Positions 1 to 8,545 of a DNA stretch of 64,000 nt are shown piece by piece. The notes beneath the pieces are model-generated. The model did not search any database and was not told the origin of the DNA. It saw only the letters and a list, made by a program, of their open reading frames with translations. Location of the stretch: contig CAMSTY010000001.1 in the NCBI GenBank assembly GCA_947063875.1, positions 48,790 through 112,789 of the forward strand, in the 5' to 3' direction. Source of the DNA: an uncultured bacterium (GTDB taxonomy: Bacteria > Bacillota > Clostridia > Lachnospirales > Lachnospiraceae). Every line of letters starts with the position of its first letter. The first letter of the stretch is position 1. Made by a program: the position numbers and the translations under genes.

Positions 1-1749
1 CAGAATATCCGTGATCATATAGGCAGTATCTTCCTGATAGATTTGCTGTGCCTGCGGCTTGAGTTCCTTGCTTAAGTCCCCCTGCTGTTCATGTACTATC
101 CGCATAATGCAGGTGCGGTCATTGTAGATTCCATTGTTGGCCAGAGTACTGTAGCCTTTGGCCATATCCACCACGCGCACCCCGTTTGTGAAGCCGCCGA
201 TGCTCAGGGAAGGGATATTATTATCTATGTACGTGATTTTCTGAAATTGCATCCGCCCCAGGTATTCCAGGCCAAAGTTGACGCCGATATCGGAAAGGAT
301 CTGCCAGGCCACCGTGTTGAGGCTGCGGTTTAGGGCCTCCCGGACCGTGACTTCTCCGTGATAGGAGCCTCCGCTGTTGGAAGGGCCGTCTTCCCACTTG
401 TGATCGTCAACCAGCCTTGCCGGATAATATTCACCAGTGTCAAAAGCCGGGGCGTAATCAATCAGAGGCTTGATCGTACTTCCTGGCTGGCGGGCGCTTA
501 AATAGGCCCGGTTAAAGGGATCTTCCTCGCCGCGGCCCCCGACAATTGCCACTACATAGTTGGTCTGGTTGTCCACAATGACACCGGCGCCCTGAAGGGC
601 GTATTTGCCGTTGTCCTGCAGTTCGGTATAGGAAGAGAGGCCGTCGTCGATCTGGGTCTGCAGGATGGCCTGCAAAGCAGGGTCCAGGGAAGTATAGATG
701 CAGAAGCCGCCGGCGCGGATCTCATCGTTTTTGGCATTGTACAGGGACTGGTAGCGTTCCATATAGGACGTGTAATCTTCCTTGTCCTCATAGGTATAAC
801 GGAAGCTGAAGCCTTCCCGTTTCATCAGTTCCAGCGCGGCGCAGTGAATGGCATAACTGCTTAAGTAGTTCTCAGCGGTGCCCTCGACTTCCTCCTGGAC
901 GATATTTAAGGGTTGGGAAATATAAGAGTCGTACTCTTCTTTGGTGATCAGACTGACTTCGTACATGCTGAGCAGGACATCGTTGCGCTTTTCCCGCGCG
1001 GCTTCCGGGTTTTTGACCGGATCGTAGGCAGAGGGGCTGTTGCTGATGCCGACCAGGACCGCCGCTTCGGCGGGCGTCAGTTCGGAGGCGTCTTTGCCAA
1101 AATAAAAACGGCTGGCGGCCTGCACTCCGTAACAGTGATTGCCGTAGAAATTGGTGTTGCAGTAAAATTCCATGATGTCGGTCTTGGAATATTCTTTTTC
1201 GATCTCCGGGGCCAGCAGAATTTCCACGATTTTGCGTGTGAAGCTTTTTTCCTGCGTCAGGTAAGTGTTCTTGATAACCTGCTGGGTGATGGTGCTTCCG
1301 CCCTGGGTGATGACGCCGCGGTTTTTGACAAGGGCAAGTGCGGCGCGGGAAGTAGCGATCCAGTCCACACCGGTGTGGCTCTTAAAGCGGCGGTCTTCCT
1401 GGGCAATATAGGCATTCTGAATATTCAGGCTGATCCGGTTGATGGGGACATACTCATAGTGGCCGGCATTGATCAGGCCGATCAGCTGGCCGTTTTTATC
1501 GTAAATCTCCGTGTCGGACAGCATACGAAAATCCTGCCGTTCCATCTGAGCAAGTTTGTCATAGGCGACCTGGCGACAGTAATCAAGTTCTGGCTTGACT
1601 TTGCCGTAGATAAAAAGGGCGGCCAGGAGTGCGGCAATCAGAGAGACTGCCAGCAGCTGCAAAATGCCTTGGAGCAGCCAGCCCAGAATGCCGAACAGGC
1701 TGATTAAAAAGCTGGCGATACATTTAAAAATAATTTTGATGACTTTCAT
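1..1749 (-). CDS. Class A penicillin-binding protein (PBP1a type), C-terminus cut by window edge
   Basis: Bifunctional peptidoglycan synthase: glycosyltransferase plus transpeptidase, membrane-anchored and acting outside the cell. Read on the minus strand from an ATG at 1749, 583 codons lie in the window and the frame is still open at base 1. An N-terminal hydrophobic segment (about residues 12-43) is followed by the GT51 motif EDRRF with catalytic Glu118, then a GGSTITQQ stretch. The transpeptidase SxxK motif is PGSTIKPL with Ser424 and Lys427. The KTG motif lies beyond the edge. It is divergent from murC, separated by about 236 bp. Family assignment is firm; the exact PBP number is not. Confidence 0.93.
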   Translation of the reverse strand, partial: MKVIKIIFKCIASFLISLFGILGWLLQGILQLLAVSLIAALLAALFIYGKVKPELDYCRQVAYDKLAQMERQDFRMLSDTEIYDKNGQLIGLINAGHYEYVPINRISLNIQNAYIAQEDRRFKSHTGVDWIATSRAALALVKNRGVITQGGSTITQQVIKNTYLTQEKSFTRKIVEILLAPEIEKEYSKTDIMEFYCNTNFYGNHCYGVQAASRFYFGKDASELTPAEAAVLVGISNSPSAYDPVKNPEAAREKRNDVLLSMYEVSLITKEEYDSYISQPLNIVQEEVEGTAENYLSSYAIHCAALELMKREGFSFRYTYEDKEDYTSYMERYQSLYNAKNDEIRAGGFCIYTSLDPALQAILQTQIDDGLSSYTELQDNGKYALQGAGVIVDNQTNYVVAIVGGRGEEDPFNRAYLSARQPGSTIKPLIDYAPAFDTGEYYPARLVDDHKWEDGPSNSGGSYHGEVTVREALNRSLNTVAWQILSDIGVNFGLEYLGRMQFQKITYIDNNIPSLSIGGFTNGVRVVDMAKGYSTLANNGIYNDRTCIMRIVHEQQGDLSKELKPQAQQIYQEDTAYMITDIL

Positions 1750-1985
1750 AAAGCGTACCTTCTTTACTGCCGGAATTCAACGAGACTTTGCCGGCGTTTT
1801 CGCACTGTGTCTTGTTTACCTGGATAGTATAATACAAAAATCTTCAAAACGGTAGTAAAAACTAGGGAAATAAAGCAAAATGGTAAGAAAATATTGACTT
1901 TCAGGAAAAAAAGAAGTAAAAGTAAAGAGATTAACCCGGCAAAAGGACTGCAGATGCCGGATGAGTAGAAAAGGACGGAATAATT

Positions 1986-3365
1986 ATGTATCAGATTGAT
2001 TTTAAAAAGCCGCTGGCAGTTCATTTTATCGGCATCGGGGGGATCAGCATGAGCGGACTGGCAGAGATCCTGATGCAGGAGGGTTTTGCCGTGAGCGGTT
2101 CGGATGCCCATGAGAGCGCTCTGACCAGACATTTGGAGGACTGCGGGGCAAAGATTTTTTATGGTCAGCGGGCAGATAATCTGCCGGAGAACGTTGGGCT
2201 TGTGGTTTATACGGCGGCCATTCACCCGGACAATCCGGAATATGAAGAGGCAAAACGGCGGGAACTTCCCATGCTTAGCCGGGCAAAGCTTTTGGGACAG
2301 ATGATGAGAAACTATCATCATGCCCTGGCCATTGCCGGTACCCACGGCAAGACCACTACTACCTCAATGGTGACAGAGATTTTGCTGGCGGCAGATAAGA
2401 ATCCGACGATATCCGTCGGGGGGATGCTGTCTTCGATCGGCGGAAATATACGGGTAGGCGGGCAGGAACTCTTTGTGACGGAGGCTTGCGAGTACACCAA
2501 CAGTTTTCTGGAGTTTTTTCCCACGATGGGAGTGATTTTAAATATAGAAGCAGATCATCTGGATTTCTTTAAGGATTTAGCAGATATCCGGCATTCTTTC
2601 CGTGAATTCGCAAAGAGGATTCCCGGAGACGGGCTCTTGATCCTGGATGGCGCTATCGCCCGTCCGGAAGAGATTATCGAAGGCTTATCCTGCCGGGTGG
2701 TGACAATCGGACATGGGACAGACGGGGATTACGGCGCAAAGGATATTGTTTATGATGAACTGGCACGCGCCTCCTTTATTTTGATGAAGAAAGGGATTCC
2801 GTGCGGACAGATCCGTCTGGGAGTTCCCGGGGAGCACAATGTCTATAATGCCCTGGCGGCAGTGGCAGCCGCTGAGGCGCTGGAGGTCCCGCTGGAGGCG
2901 ATTTGCCGGGGACTTGCAGGTTTTTCCGGTACAGAGAGGCGTTTTGAGAAAAAGGGGGAGGTGGGAGGAGTAACCATCATTGATGATTACGCGCACCATC
3001 CGCAGGAGATTGCCGCTACCCTGGCAGTGGCAAAGCGCTATCCACATAAAAAGCTGTGGTGCGTATTTCAGCCGCATACGTATTCGCGGACAAAAGCGTT
3101 TCTGGAAGATTTTGCCAGGGAACTGTCTGCGGCGGATGAGGTGGTTCTGGCTAAAATATATGCGGCCAGGGAAACCGATACCCAGGGGGTGAGTTCAGCA
3201 GCCGTCGCAGAAAGGATCAAGAAATATAATACGCCGGTAAGCTGCTTTGACACATTTGATGAAATCGAAACATTTATTTTAAAAAATTGTTCCCCAGGTG
3301 ATTTGTTGATAACTATGGGCGCCGGAGACATTGTAAAAGTTGGGGAAAAGCTGCTTGGGGAATAG
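1986..3365 (+). CDS. murC: UDP-N-acetylmuramate--L-alanine ligase
   Basis: Cytoplasmic Mur ligase that adds L-alanine to UDP-MurNAc using ATP, the first step of stem-peptide assembly. The 459-residue length is normal for MurC. The N-terminal UDP-binding Rossmann motif HFIGIGGISMSGLAE is near residue 13, the ATP P-loop GTHGKTTTT near residues 117-125, and the C-terminal region contains IDDYAHHP, typical of MurC. A purine-rich site (AAAGGACGG) precedes the ATG. It is divergent from the class A PBP, so two peptidoglycan genes share one intergenic region. Confidence 0.97.
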   Translation: MYQIDFKKPLAVHFIGIGGISMSGLAEILMQEGFAVSGSDAHESALTRHLEDCGAKIFYGQRADNLPENVGLVVYTAAIHPDNPEYEEAKRRELPMLSRAKLLGQMMRNYHHALAIAGTHGKTTTTSMVTEILLAADKNPTISVGGMLSSIGGNIRVGGQELFVTEACEYTNSFLEFFPTMGVILNIEADHLDFFKDLADIRHSFREFAKRIPGDGLLILDGAIARPEEIIEGLSCRVVTIGHGTDGDYGAKDIVYDELARASFILMKKGIPCGQIRLGVPGEHNVYNALAAVAAAEALEVPLEAICRGLAGFSGTERRFEKKGEVGGVTIIDDYAHHPQEIAATLAVAKRYPHKKLWCVFQPHTYSRTKAFLEDFARELSAADEVVLAKIYAARETDTQGVSSAAVAERIKKYNTPVSCFDTFDEIETFILKNCSPGDLLITMGAGDIVKVGEKLLGE

Positions 3366-3566
3366 TTATCCACAATATCCACATAGTTTTCCACTTTTTG
3401 TGTCGAGAAACTGTGTGGATTTTTTAATTAACATAATACGGAAATTATGGAATCCATAAAACTCCTAAAAATGGCAGAAAATGACGGTTTTTGACATTTT
3501 GAAGGAAGGAGGAGGGAACGGATTATCCACGTTATCCACAATATCCACAATTCATTTGGTGGATAA
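3366..3566. promoter_or_regulatory. Cluster of DnaA-box-like sites upstream of the helicase-loader genes
   Basis: Two exact TTATCCACA sites are seen at 3366-3374 and 3532-3540. One-mismatch copies are ATATCCACA at 3375-3383 and 3541-3549, TTATCCACG at 3523-3531, and on the other strand GGTGGATAA at 3558-3566. Weaker copies occur near 3387-3395 and 3414-3422. TTATCCACA is the established DnaA-box consensus. The sites form two groups and the second lies just before a possible extended -10 (TGCTAGAAT, 3596-3604). The inference is DnaA control of the downstream DnaD/DnaC pair or a DnaA-titration site. The rest of the murC-DnaD gap shows nothing else clear. Confidence 0.7.
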
Positions 3567-3631
3567 ATACCCCTATTTTCTTTTCAAAAAGGATGTGCTA
3601 GAATAGAAAATAACGGAGAGGATGAGAAATA

Positions 3632-4642
3632 ATGGAGATGATCTGTAGTTTTCGGATGGAAGCAACCCTGGTGGCGAATGAATTTGTGGACAGATATATG
3701 GCGGCTGCCAATGGGGAATATGTAAAGGTATATCTGTACCTGCTGCGGCATCAGCAGGAAACCGTCGATATCAGCCGGATTGCCGATGCCCTGGATCATA
3801 CCGAGTCGGATGTGAGGCGTGCGCTTGCCTATTGGGAAAAGCTGGGGGTTCTGCGGACTGAGAAGGAGAATAAGACGGTTGTGATCCGGGGTGAGGGTGA
3901 GGAAGGGCAGGAGGCGGATGCCCGGACGCCTTTAGAGGAGGCGCAGCCGGCCATGCGGATGGCTTCCGGCCGGCCTCATTACAGTCAGGACCAGGTGAAC
4001 GGCCTGGCGGATGACGGGGATTTTACCCAGCTGCTGTACATTGCCCAGAAATATATGAACAAGGTTTTTACTGCCAGGGAATGTGAAGTGTTCGCTTATC
4101 TCTATGACGGGCTGCACATGTCAGCAGAACTGCTGGAGTACCTGGTGGAGCACTGCGTCCAGGGGGGGCATACCAGTATTCGCTATATCGAGACGGTGGG
4201 GCTGAACTGGCAGGAACGGGGGTTGAATACCGTGGAGGCGGCCAGGGCCTATGCCAGTGGTTTTACCAAGGATTCCTTTGCTGTGATGCGGTGTTTTGGA
4301 CTGACGGACCGAAAGCCGGGAGACGCAGAGAAGAAAATGATTGAGAAGTGGTTTTCCCAATACGGTTTTACCCGCGAACTGGTTTTGGAGGCATGCAACC
4401 GTACCATGGAGGCGACCCATTCCCCCAGTTTCCGATATGCGGACAAGATTCTGGCTGAATGGAAAAAGGCAGGAGTGAGGACGATGCAGGATGTGGCAGT
4501 GCTGGATGGAAAACGCCAGGAGAAGAAAGGGACGCCGCCGCCCAAAAAGACAGTGAACCAGTTCCATAATTTTGAACAGCGCAGCACAGATTATGACGCC
4601 ATGGTGCTGGACCAGGTGAAGAACTGGATTGGGCAGTCGTAG
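3632..4642 (+). CDS. DnaD-domain replication initiation protein
   Basis: 336-residue soluble protein of the DnaD/DnaB-like primosome family, which in Firmicutes helps load the replicative helicase. The N-terminal part (about 1-85) looks like a winged-helix domain (ISRIADALDHTESDVRRALAYWEKLGVL). A linker follows, and the later helical half contains the DnaD-like signature YIETVGLNWQERGLNTVEAA and, near residues 245-280, a conserved KWFSQYGFTRELVLEAC stretch. The C-terminal tail holds NQFHNFEQRSTDYDA, typical of Clostridia DnaD proteins. It lies 16 bp upstream of the DnaC-like ATPase, almost certainly one operon, and is preceded by the DnaA-box-like cluster. Confidence 0.88.
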   Translation: MEMICSFRMEATLVANEFVDRYMAAANGEYVKVYLYLLRHQQETVDISRIADALDHTESDVRRALAYWEKLGVLRTEKENKTVVIRGEGEEGQEADARTPLEEAQPAMRMASGRPHYSQDQVNGLADDGDFTQLLYIAQKYMNKVFTARECEVFAYLYDGLHMSAELLEYLVEHCVQGGHTSIRYIETVGLNWQERGLNTVEAARAYASGFTKDSFAVMRCFGLTDRKPGDAEKKMIEKWFSQYGFTRELVLEACNRTMEATHSPSFRYADKILAEWKKAGVRTMQDVAVLDGKRQEKKGTPPPKKTVNQFHNFEQRSTDYDAMVLDQVKNWIGQS

Positions 4643-4658
4643 AGAAGGATGAGAAAAT

Positions 4659-5657
4659 ATGGCACTTAACAATTCTCAGTACAATGAGGTAATGAGGAAT
4701 TATGAAAAACAGCAGCTGGAGAACCGGCACAGCCAGCAACGGCGGGTGGAGGAGGTCTATGAACGGGTGCCTCAGATAAAAAGCCTGGATGAGGAGATAC
4801 GGGTTTTGGGGGCCGCCTGCGCAAAACAGGCGCTGCAGGGAGAGGACGGCGCCCGGATACGGTTTAAGGAGAACCTGCAGAAAATACGGGAACAGAGGAA
4901 GCGGCTGCTGGCATCGGCGGGATATCCGGATGATTATATGGAGATGCGCTACCGCTGTCCGGATTGCCGTGATACCGGTTATGCCAAGGGTCGCCGGTGC
5001 CATTGCTTTGAACAGGCAAGGATTCGGCTTTTGTATACGCAGTCAAATGTCAGCCAGGTGCTGCAGCAGGAAAATTTTGATACGCTTTCTTATGAGTGGT
5101 ATGATAACAGCGAATGCCTCGGCCAGCTGAGTATGACACAGTTGGATTATATGCGGATGGTGGTAAAAAACTGCCACGAATTTGCTGCCGGTTTCCCGGA
5201 CAAAGGGAAAAACATTCTTTTTACCGGAAGCACAGGCGTGGGAAAGACATTCCTCACCAACTGCATTGCCAAGGCGCTGATTGACCGCTACATATCGGTA
5301 ATCTGCCTTACCTCTCAGGATTTGTTTGAACTTTTATCCCGCTATCGTTTCAACCGTGATCCTCAGGAAGAGGCAGAGGAGGCATTCAGCCATATCCTGG
5401 ACTGTGAGATGTTGATTATCGATGACCTGGGAACCGAAGTGAACAACACATTTGTGTCTTCGCAGCTTTTTTACTGCGTAAATGAACGCATCAACCGCAG
5501 CAAAGGGACCATTATTTCCACGAACCTTTCTATGGGGGCGTTGCGGGATATGTATTCGGACCGGGTAGCTTCTCGTATTATGAGCCATTATGCGACAATT
5601 CCTCTGTATGGGGAGGATATCCGCATGAAAAAGAAAAACTTCAGGGGATTAACTTGA
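4659..5657 (+). CDS. DnaC/DnaI-type AAA+ helicase-loader ATPase
   Basis: 332-residue ATPase that probably loads the replicative DnaB/DnaC helicase at origins and restarted forks. The N-terminal half is charged and helical, then a cysteine motif CPDCRDTGYAKGRRCHC (about residues 105-121) suggests the zinc site known in DnaI. The Walker A motif is GSTGVGKT (residues 190-197, Lys196), Walker B is LIIDDLGTE, and the IISTNLS sensor region follows. Start ATG 4659 has GAAGGATGAG upstream. Paired with the DnaD-domain gene. The stop codon overlaps the promoter of the PRPP synthetase gene. Confidence 0.93.
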   Translation: MALNNSQYNEVMRNYEKQQLENRHSQQRRVEEVYERVPQIKSLDEEIRVLGAACAKQALQGEDGARIRFKENLQKIREQRKRLLASAGYPDDYMEMRYRCPDCRDTGYAKGRRCHCFEQARIRLLYTQSNVSQVLQQENFDTLSYEWYDNSECLGQLSMTQLDYMRMVVKNCHEFAAGFPDKGKNILFTGSTGVGKTFLTNCIAKALIDRYISVICLTSQDLFELLSRYRFNRDPQEEAEEAFSHILDCEMLIIDDLGTEVNNTFVSSQLFYCVNERINRSKGTIISTNLSMGALRDMYSDRVASRIMSHYATIPLYGEDIRMKKKNFRGLT

Positions 5658-5682
5658 CTTGCAGGTAGCATAATGATATAAA
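5654..5682 (+). promoter_or_regulatory. SigA-type promoter for the PRPP synthetase gene
   Basis: TTGACT at 5654-5659 and TATAAA at 5677-5682 are separated by 17 bp. The -35 overlaps the stop codon of the helicase-loader gene, giving a leader of about 38 nt before the ATG at 5727. Confidence 0.7.
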
Positions 5683-5726
5683 AGAAACGTCACCTGGTTT
5701 TACACAACCATACATGGAGGAAAAGT

Positions 5727-6899
5727 ATGATATACGAAGAAAAGACGATCGAGACAATACCGGTAGGGCCGTTAGGGCTGATTCCTTTAAGAAGCTGTGC
5801 TGAGTTGGGGACAAAAGTAAATGATTGGCTGGTGGCATGGAGAAAAGAGCGGGAGAGCGAACACAAATCGACAATCGCGTTTGCCGGCTATCAGAGGGAT
5901 TCTTATATTGTGGAAGCGAAAACTCCCCGTTTCGGATCTGGTGAAGGGAAAGGGACCATCGAAGAATCCGTCCGTGGAGATGATCTGTATATCATGGTGG
6001 ATGTGTGCAATTACAGCCTGACCTATTCTTTGTGTGGCATGACGAACCGGATGTCGCCGGACGATCATTTTCAGGATTTGAAGCGGGTGATCGCAGCGGC
6101 GGCAGGTAAGGCGCGCCGGATCAATGTAATTATGCCGTTTTTGTATGAGAGCCGTCAGCACCGCCGGTCGAACCGGGAGTCCCTGGACTGTGCTCTGGCT
6201 TTGCAGGAACTGACCAACATGGGAGTGGAGAATATCATTACCTTTGACGCCCATGACCCGCGGGTACAGAATGCGATTCCGCTGAAGGGATTTGAGACGG
6301 TGCAGCCGATTTATCAGTTTATCAAATATCTGCTGCGTGAGGAACGGGAACTGGACATTGACAGTGATCATATGATGGTGATCAGTCCGGATGAGGGCGG
6401 TATGAGCCGTGCCGTATATTTTGCCAATGTACTGGGACTGGATATGGGGATGTTTTATAAACGACGGGATTATACCCGTATTGTGGATGGCAGGAATCCG
6501 ATCGTGGCCCATGAGTTTCTTGGCTCCAGTGTGAAGGGCAAGGACGTACTGATTATCGACGACATGATTTCTTCCGGAGAGAGCATGCTGGAGGTGGCGA
6601 AAGAACTGAAGCGGCGCGAGGCCAGAAAAGTCTTTATCTGTGCGACATTCGGCCTGTTTACCAGTGGATTTGCCGAGTTTGACCATTACTATGAAGACGG
6701 ACTGATTGACCGGATTCTGACGACGAATCTGGTATATCAGAGTCCGGAACTTTTGTCCCGGCCATACTATATCAATGTGGATATGAGCAAATATATTGCT
6801 TTGATCATTGACAATCTGAACCATGATGATTCCCTGAGCGAATTACTGAATCCGGCCAAGAGAATCAACAAGTTGCTGGAAAAGTACCGCAGTGAATGA
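5727..6899 (+). CDS. prs: Ribose-phosphate pyrophosphokinase, long Clostridia-type form
   Basis: Makes PRPP from ribose 5-phosphate and ATP for nucleotide, His and Trp synthesis. At 390 residues it is longer than the usual 310-320. The PRPP-binding loop is VLIIDDMISSGESM (about residues 273-286). An equivalent of the RQD(K/R)(K/R) active-site motif is present as SRQHRR, and FDAHDPRVQN replaces the usual DLHxxQIQG. MFYKRRDYTR matches the catalytic flexible loop. The extra length lies mainly in an N-terminal extension. It has its own promoter; the stop is followed closely by lepB. Function is likely, but the changed motifs mean kinetics or regulation could differ from the classic enzyme. Confidence 0.88.
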   Translation: MIYEEKTIETIPVGPLGLIPLRSCAELGTKVNDWLVAWRKERESEHKSTIAFAGYQRDSYIVEAKTPRFGSGEGKGTIEESVRGDDLYIMVDVCNYSLTYSLCGMTNRMSPDDHFQDLKRVIAAAAGKARRINVIMPFLYESRQHRRSNRESLDCALALQELTNMGVENIITFDAHDPRVQNAIPLKGFETVQPIYQFIKYLLREERELDIDSDHMMVISPDEGGMSRAVYFANVLGLDMGMFYKRRDYTRIVDGRNPIVAHEFLGSSVKGKDVLIIDDMISSGESMLEVAKELKRREARKVFICATFGLFTSGFAEFDHYYEDGLIDRILTTNLVYQSPELLSRPYYINVDMSKYIALIIDNLNHDDSLSELLNPAKRINKLLEKYRSE

Positions 6900-6921
6900 A
6901 ACAGATAGGGGATGTTATATT

Positions 6922-7455
6922 ATGAAGGAAAAATTTAACTGGAAAAAGGAACTATGGGAATGGCTGAAGATAATCGTATCAGCGGCAGTGATCGCGCTTG
7001 TGCTGAATACTTTTATCATTGCGAACAGCCAGGTGCCCAGCGGTTCCATGGAGAACACGATTATGACAAATGACCGGGTGATTGGTTCCCGGCTGTCCTA
7101 CCTGTTTGAGGAGCCGCAGCGGGGCGATATCGTGATTTTCCGATTTCCGGACAATGAAAAGATTTATTATGTGAAGCGGGTAATCGGTCTGCCGGGGGAG
7201 ACGGTGGATATTCATGACGGCCATGTGTATCTCAACGGTTCCGAGGAGCCTCTGGAAGAGGGTTATATCCGGGAACCGATGATTCCGGAGGAGCCCGCGC
7301 ATTATGAGGTACCGGAAGGATGTTATTTTATGCTGGGAGATAACCGGAATTATTCGGCAGATGCCAGGGTCTGGCAGAATACCTATGTAAAAAAAGAGAA
7401 GATTGTGGCGAAGGTACTGTTCCGGTATTTTCCGAAAATTGGAAAGATTGAATAA
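6922..7455 (+). CDS. lepB: Signal peptidase I
   Basis: Membrane serine protease that removes signal peptides from exported proteins. One N-terminal membrane segment (about residues 14-34) is followed by the SGSME motif with catalytic Ser42 and by YYVKRVIGLPGE with catalytic Lys85; MLGDNRNYSADAR is the conserved C-terminal signature. I chose ATG 6922 because AGGGG lies 11 bp upstream. A GTG at 6892, overlapping the prs stop, would add ten residues with no good ribosome site. 177 residues is normal for Gram-positive SipS-type enzymes. Confidence 0.94.
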   Translation: MKEKFNWKKELWEWLKIIVSAAVIALVLNTFIIANSQVPSGSMENTIMTNDRVIGSRLSYLFEEPQRGDIVIFRFPDNEKIYYVKRVIGLPGETVDIHDGHVYLNGSEEPLEEGYIREPMIPEEPAHYEVPEGCYFMLGDNRNYSADARVWQNTYVKKEKIVAKVLFRYFPKIGKIE

Positions 7456-7471
7456 GAACAAACAGATCTCG

Positions 7472-7510
7472 ACAAGGGCGGCTAAATATGGCGGCCCTTG
7501 TTGCCTTTTT
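7472..7510 (+). terminator. Intrinsic terminator after lepB
   Basis: Stem ACAAGGGC (7472-7479) pairs with GCCCTTGT (7494-7501) and is followed by a T-run at 7506-7510. Confidence 0.7.
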
Positions 7511-7579
7511 AAGGATTGTATGATATATTGAAAAGTAAAAGAAAAGTCAATAGAAGTCAGAAAGAAGGGGAGAAAAACA

Positions 7580-8500
7580 ATGAAAAATACGACATTGGTG
7601 ATCATGGCTGCCGGGTTAGGGAGCCGGTTCGGAGGCGGAATCAAGCAGCTGGAGCCAGTAGGCCCGAACGGTGAGATCATCATGGATTACTCCATCCATG
7701 ACGCGTTGGAGGCGGGATTTAACAAAGTAGTATTTATCATCCGCCGGGATCTGGAAGAGGATTTCAAACGGGTGATCGGAAGCCGGATTGAAAAAGTAGC
7801 GGATGTGGAGTATGCGTACCAGGAACTGGATGCCTTGCCGGCAGGCTATGATGTGCCGGAGGGCCGGAAGAAACCCTGGGGGACCGGCCACGCCGTTTTA
7901 TCGGTGAAGGGAATCGTGAAGGAACCGTTTCTGGTGATCAATGCGGATGATTATTATGGGAAAGAGGCGTTTCACAGGATTCATGATTATATGGTGCGGG
8001 AAATGGACGAGGAAGCAGCCATATATGATATGTGTATGGCAGGGTTTATCCTGTCAAATACTTTAAGCGAGAACGGCAGCGTGACACGCGGGGTCTGCCG
8101 CCTCAATGAGGATGGGACGCTTGGTGAAGTGACGGAGACTTACGACATCGAACAGAGGGGGGACGGCTTGCTCGCCAATGACGAGGAGGGCAATCCGGTT
8201 TTGGTCAGTCCCGGCCAATATGTGTCAATGAATATGTGGGGACTTTCTCCAGCATTTTTGGACGAATTAGAACAGGGGTTTCCGGAGTTTCTGGACCGTG
8301 CAAAAGGAAATCTCAAGGCAGAATATCTGCTTCCGAAGATTATTGACCGGCTGATTCAGGAGGGGAAGGCAAGCGTGAAGGTGCTTGAGACCCGGGATAA
8401 GTGGTTTGGGGTGACTTATCAGGAGGATAAAGCGGCTGTGGTGGCGTCGATTCGGACTTTGATAGAGAAGGGCGTATACAGAGAAAAATTGTACAAGTAA
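7580..8500 (+). CDS. Sugar-phosphate nucleotidyltransferase family protein
   Basis: 306-residue GT-A-fold nucleotidyltransferase. The N-terminal signature MAAGLGSRFGGGIKQLEPVG (about residues 9-28) is the nucleotide-binding loop of NDP-sugar pyrophosphorylases, and LVINADDYYG carries the metal-binding Asp motif. The middle has QYVSMNMWGLSP, seen in related mannose-1-phosphate or glucose-1-phosphate transferases. Start ATG 7580 follows AAAGGGGAG. It stands between the lepB terminator and a GH13-like gene, so it might serve glycogen or surface-sugar metabolism. Substrate cannot be assigned from sequence alone. Confidence 0.8.
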   Translation: MKNTTLVIMAAGLGSRFGGGIKQLEPVGPNGEIIMDYSIHDALEAGFNKVVFIIRRDLEEDFKRVIGSRIEKVADVEYAYQELDALPAGYDVPEGRKKPWGTGHAVLSVKGIVKEPFLVINADDYYGKEAFHRIHDYMVREMDEEAAIYDMCMAGFILSNTLSENGSVTRGVCRLNEDGTLGEVTETYDIEQRGDGLLANDEEGNPVLVSPGQYVSMNMWGLSPAFLDELEQGFPEFLDRAKGNLKAEYLLPKIIDRLIQEGKASVKVLETRDKWFGVTYQEDKAAVVASIRTLIEKGVYREKLYK

Positions 8501-8545
8501 AAGGCTGAAGGCATACGTGACGGACAGAAGAAAGGTGGCTGGAGG

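Noticed and set aside
5787..6824. 345-codon minus-strand frame opposite prs
   Set aside because: Antisense shadow of a confident gene, with no ribosome site.
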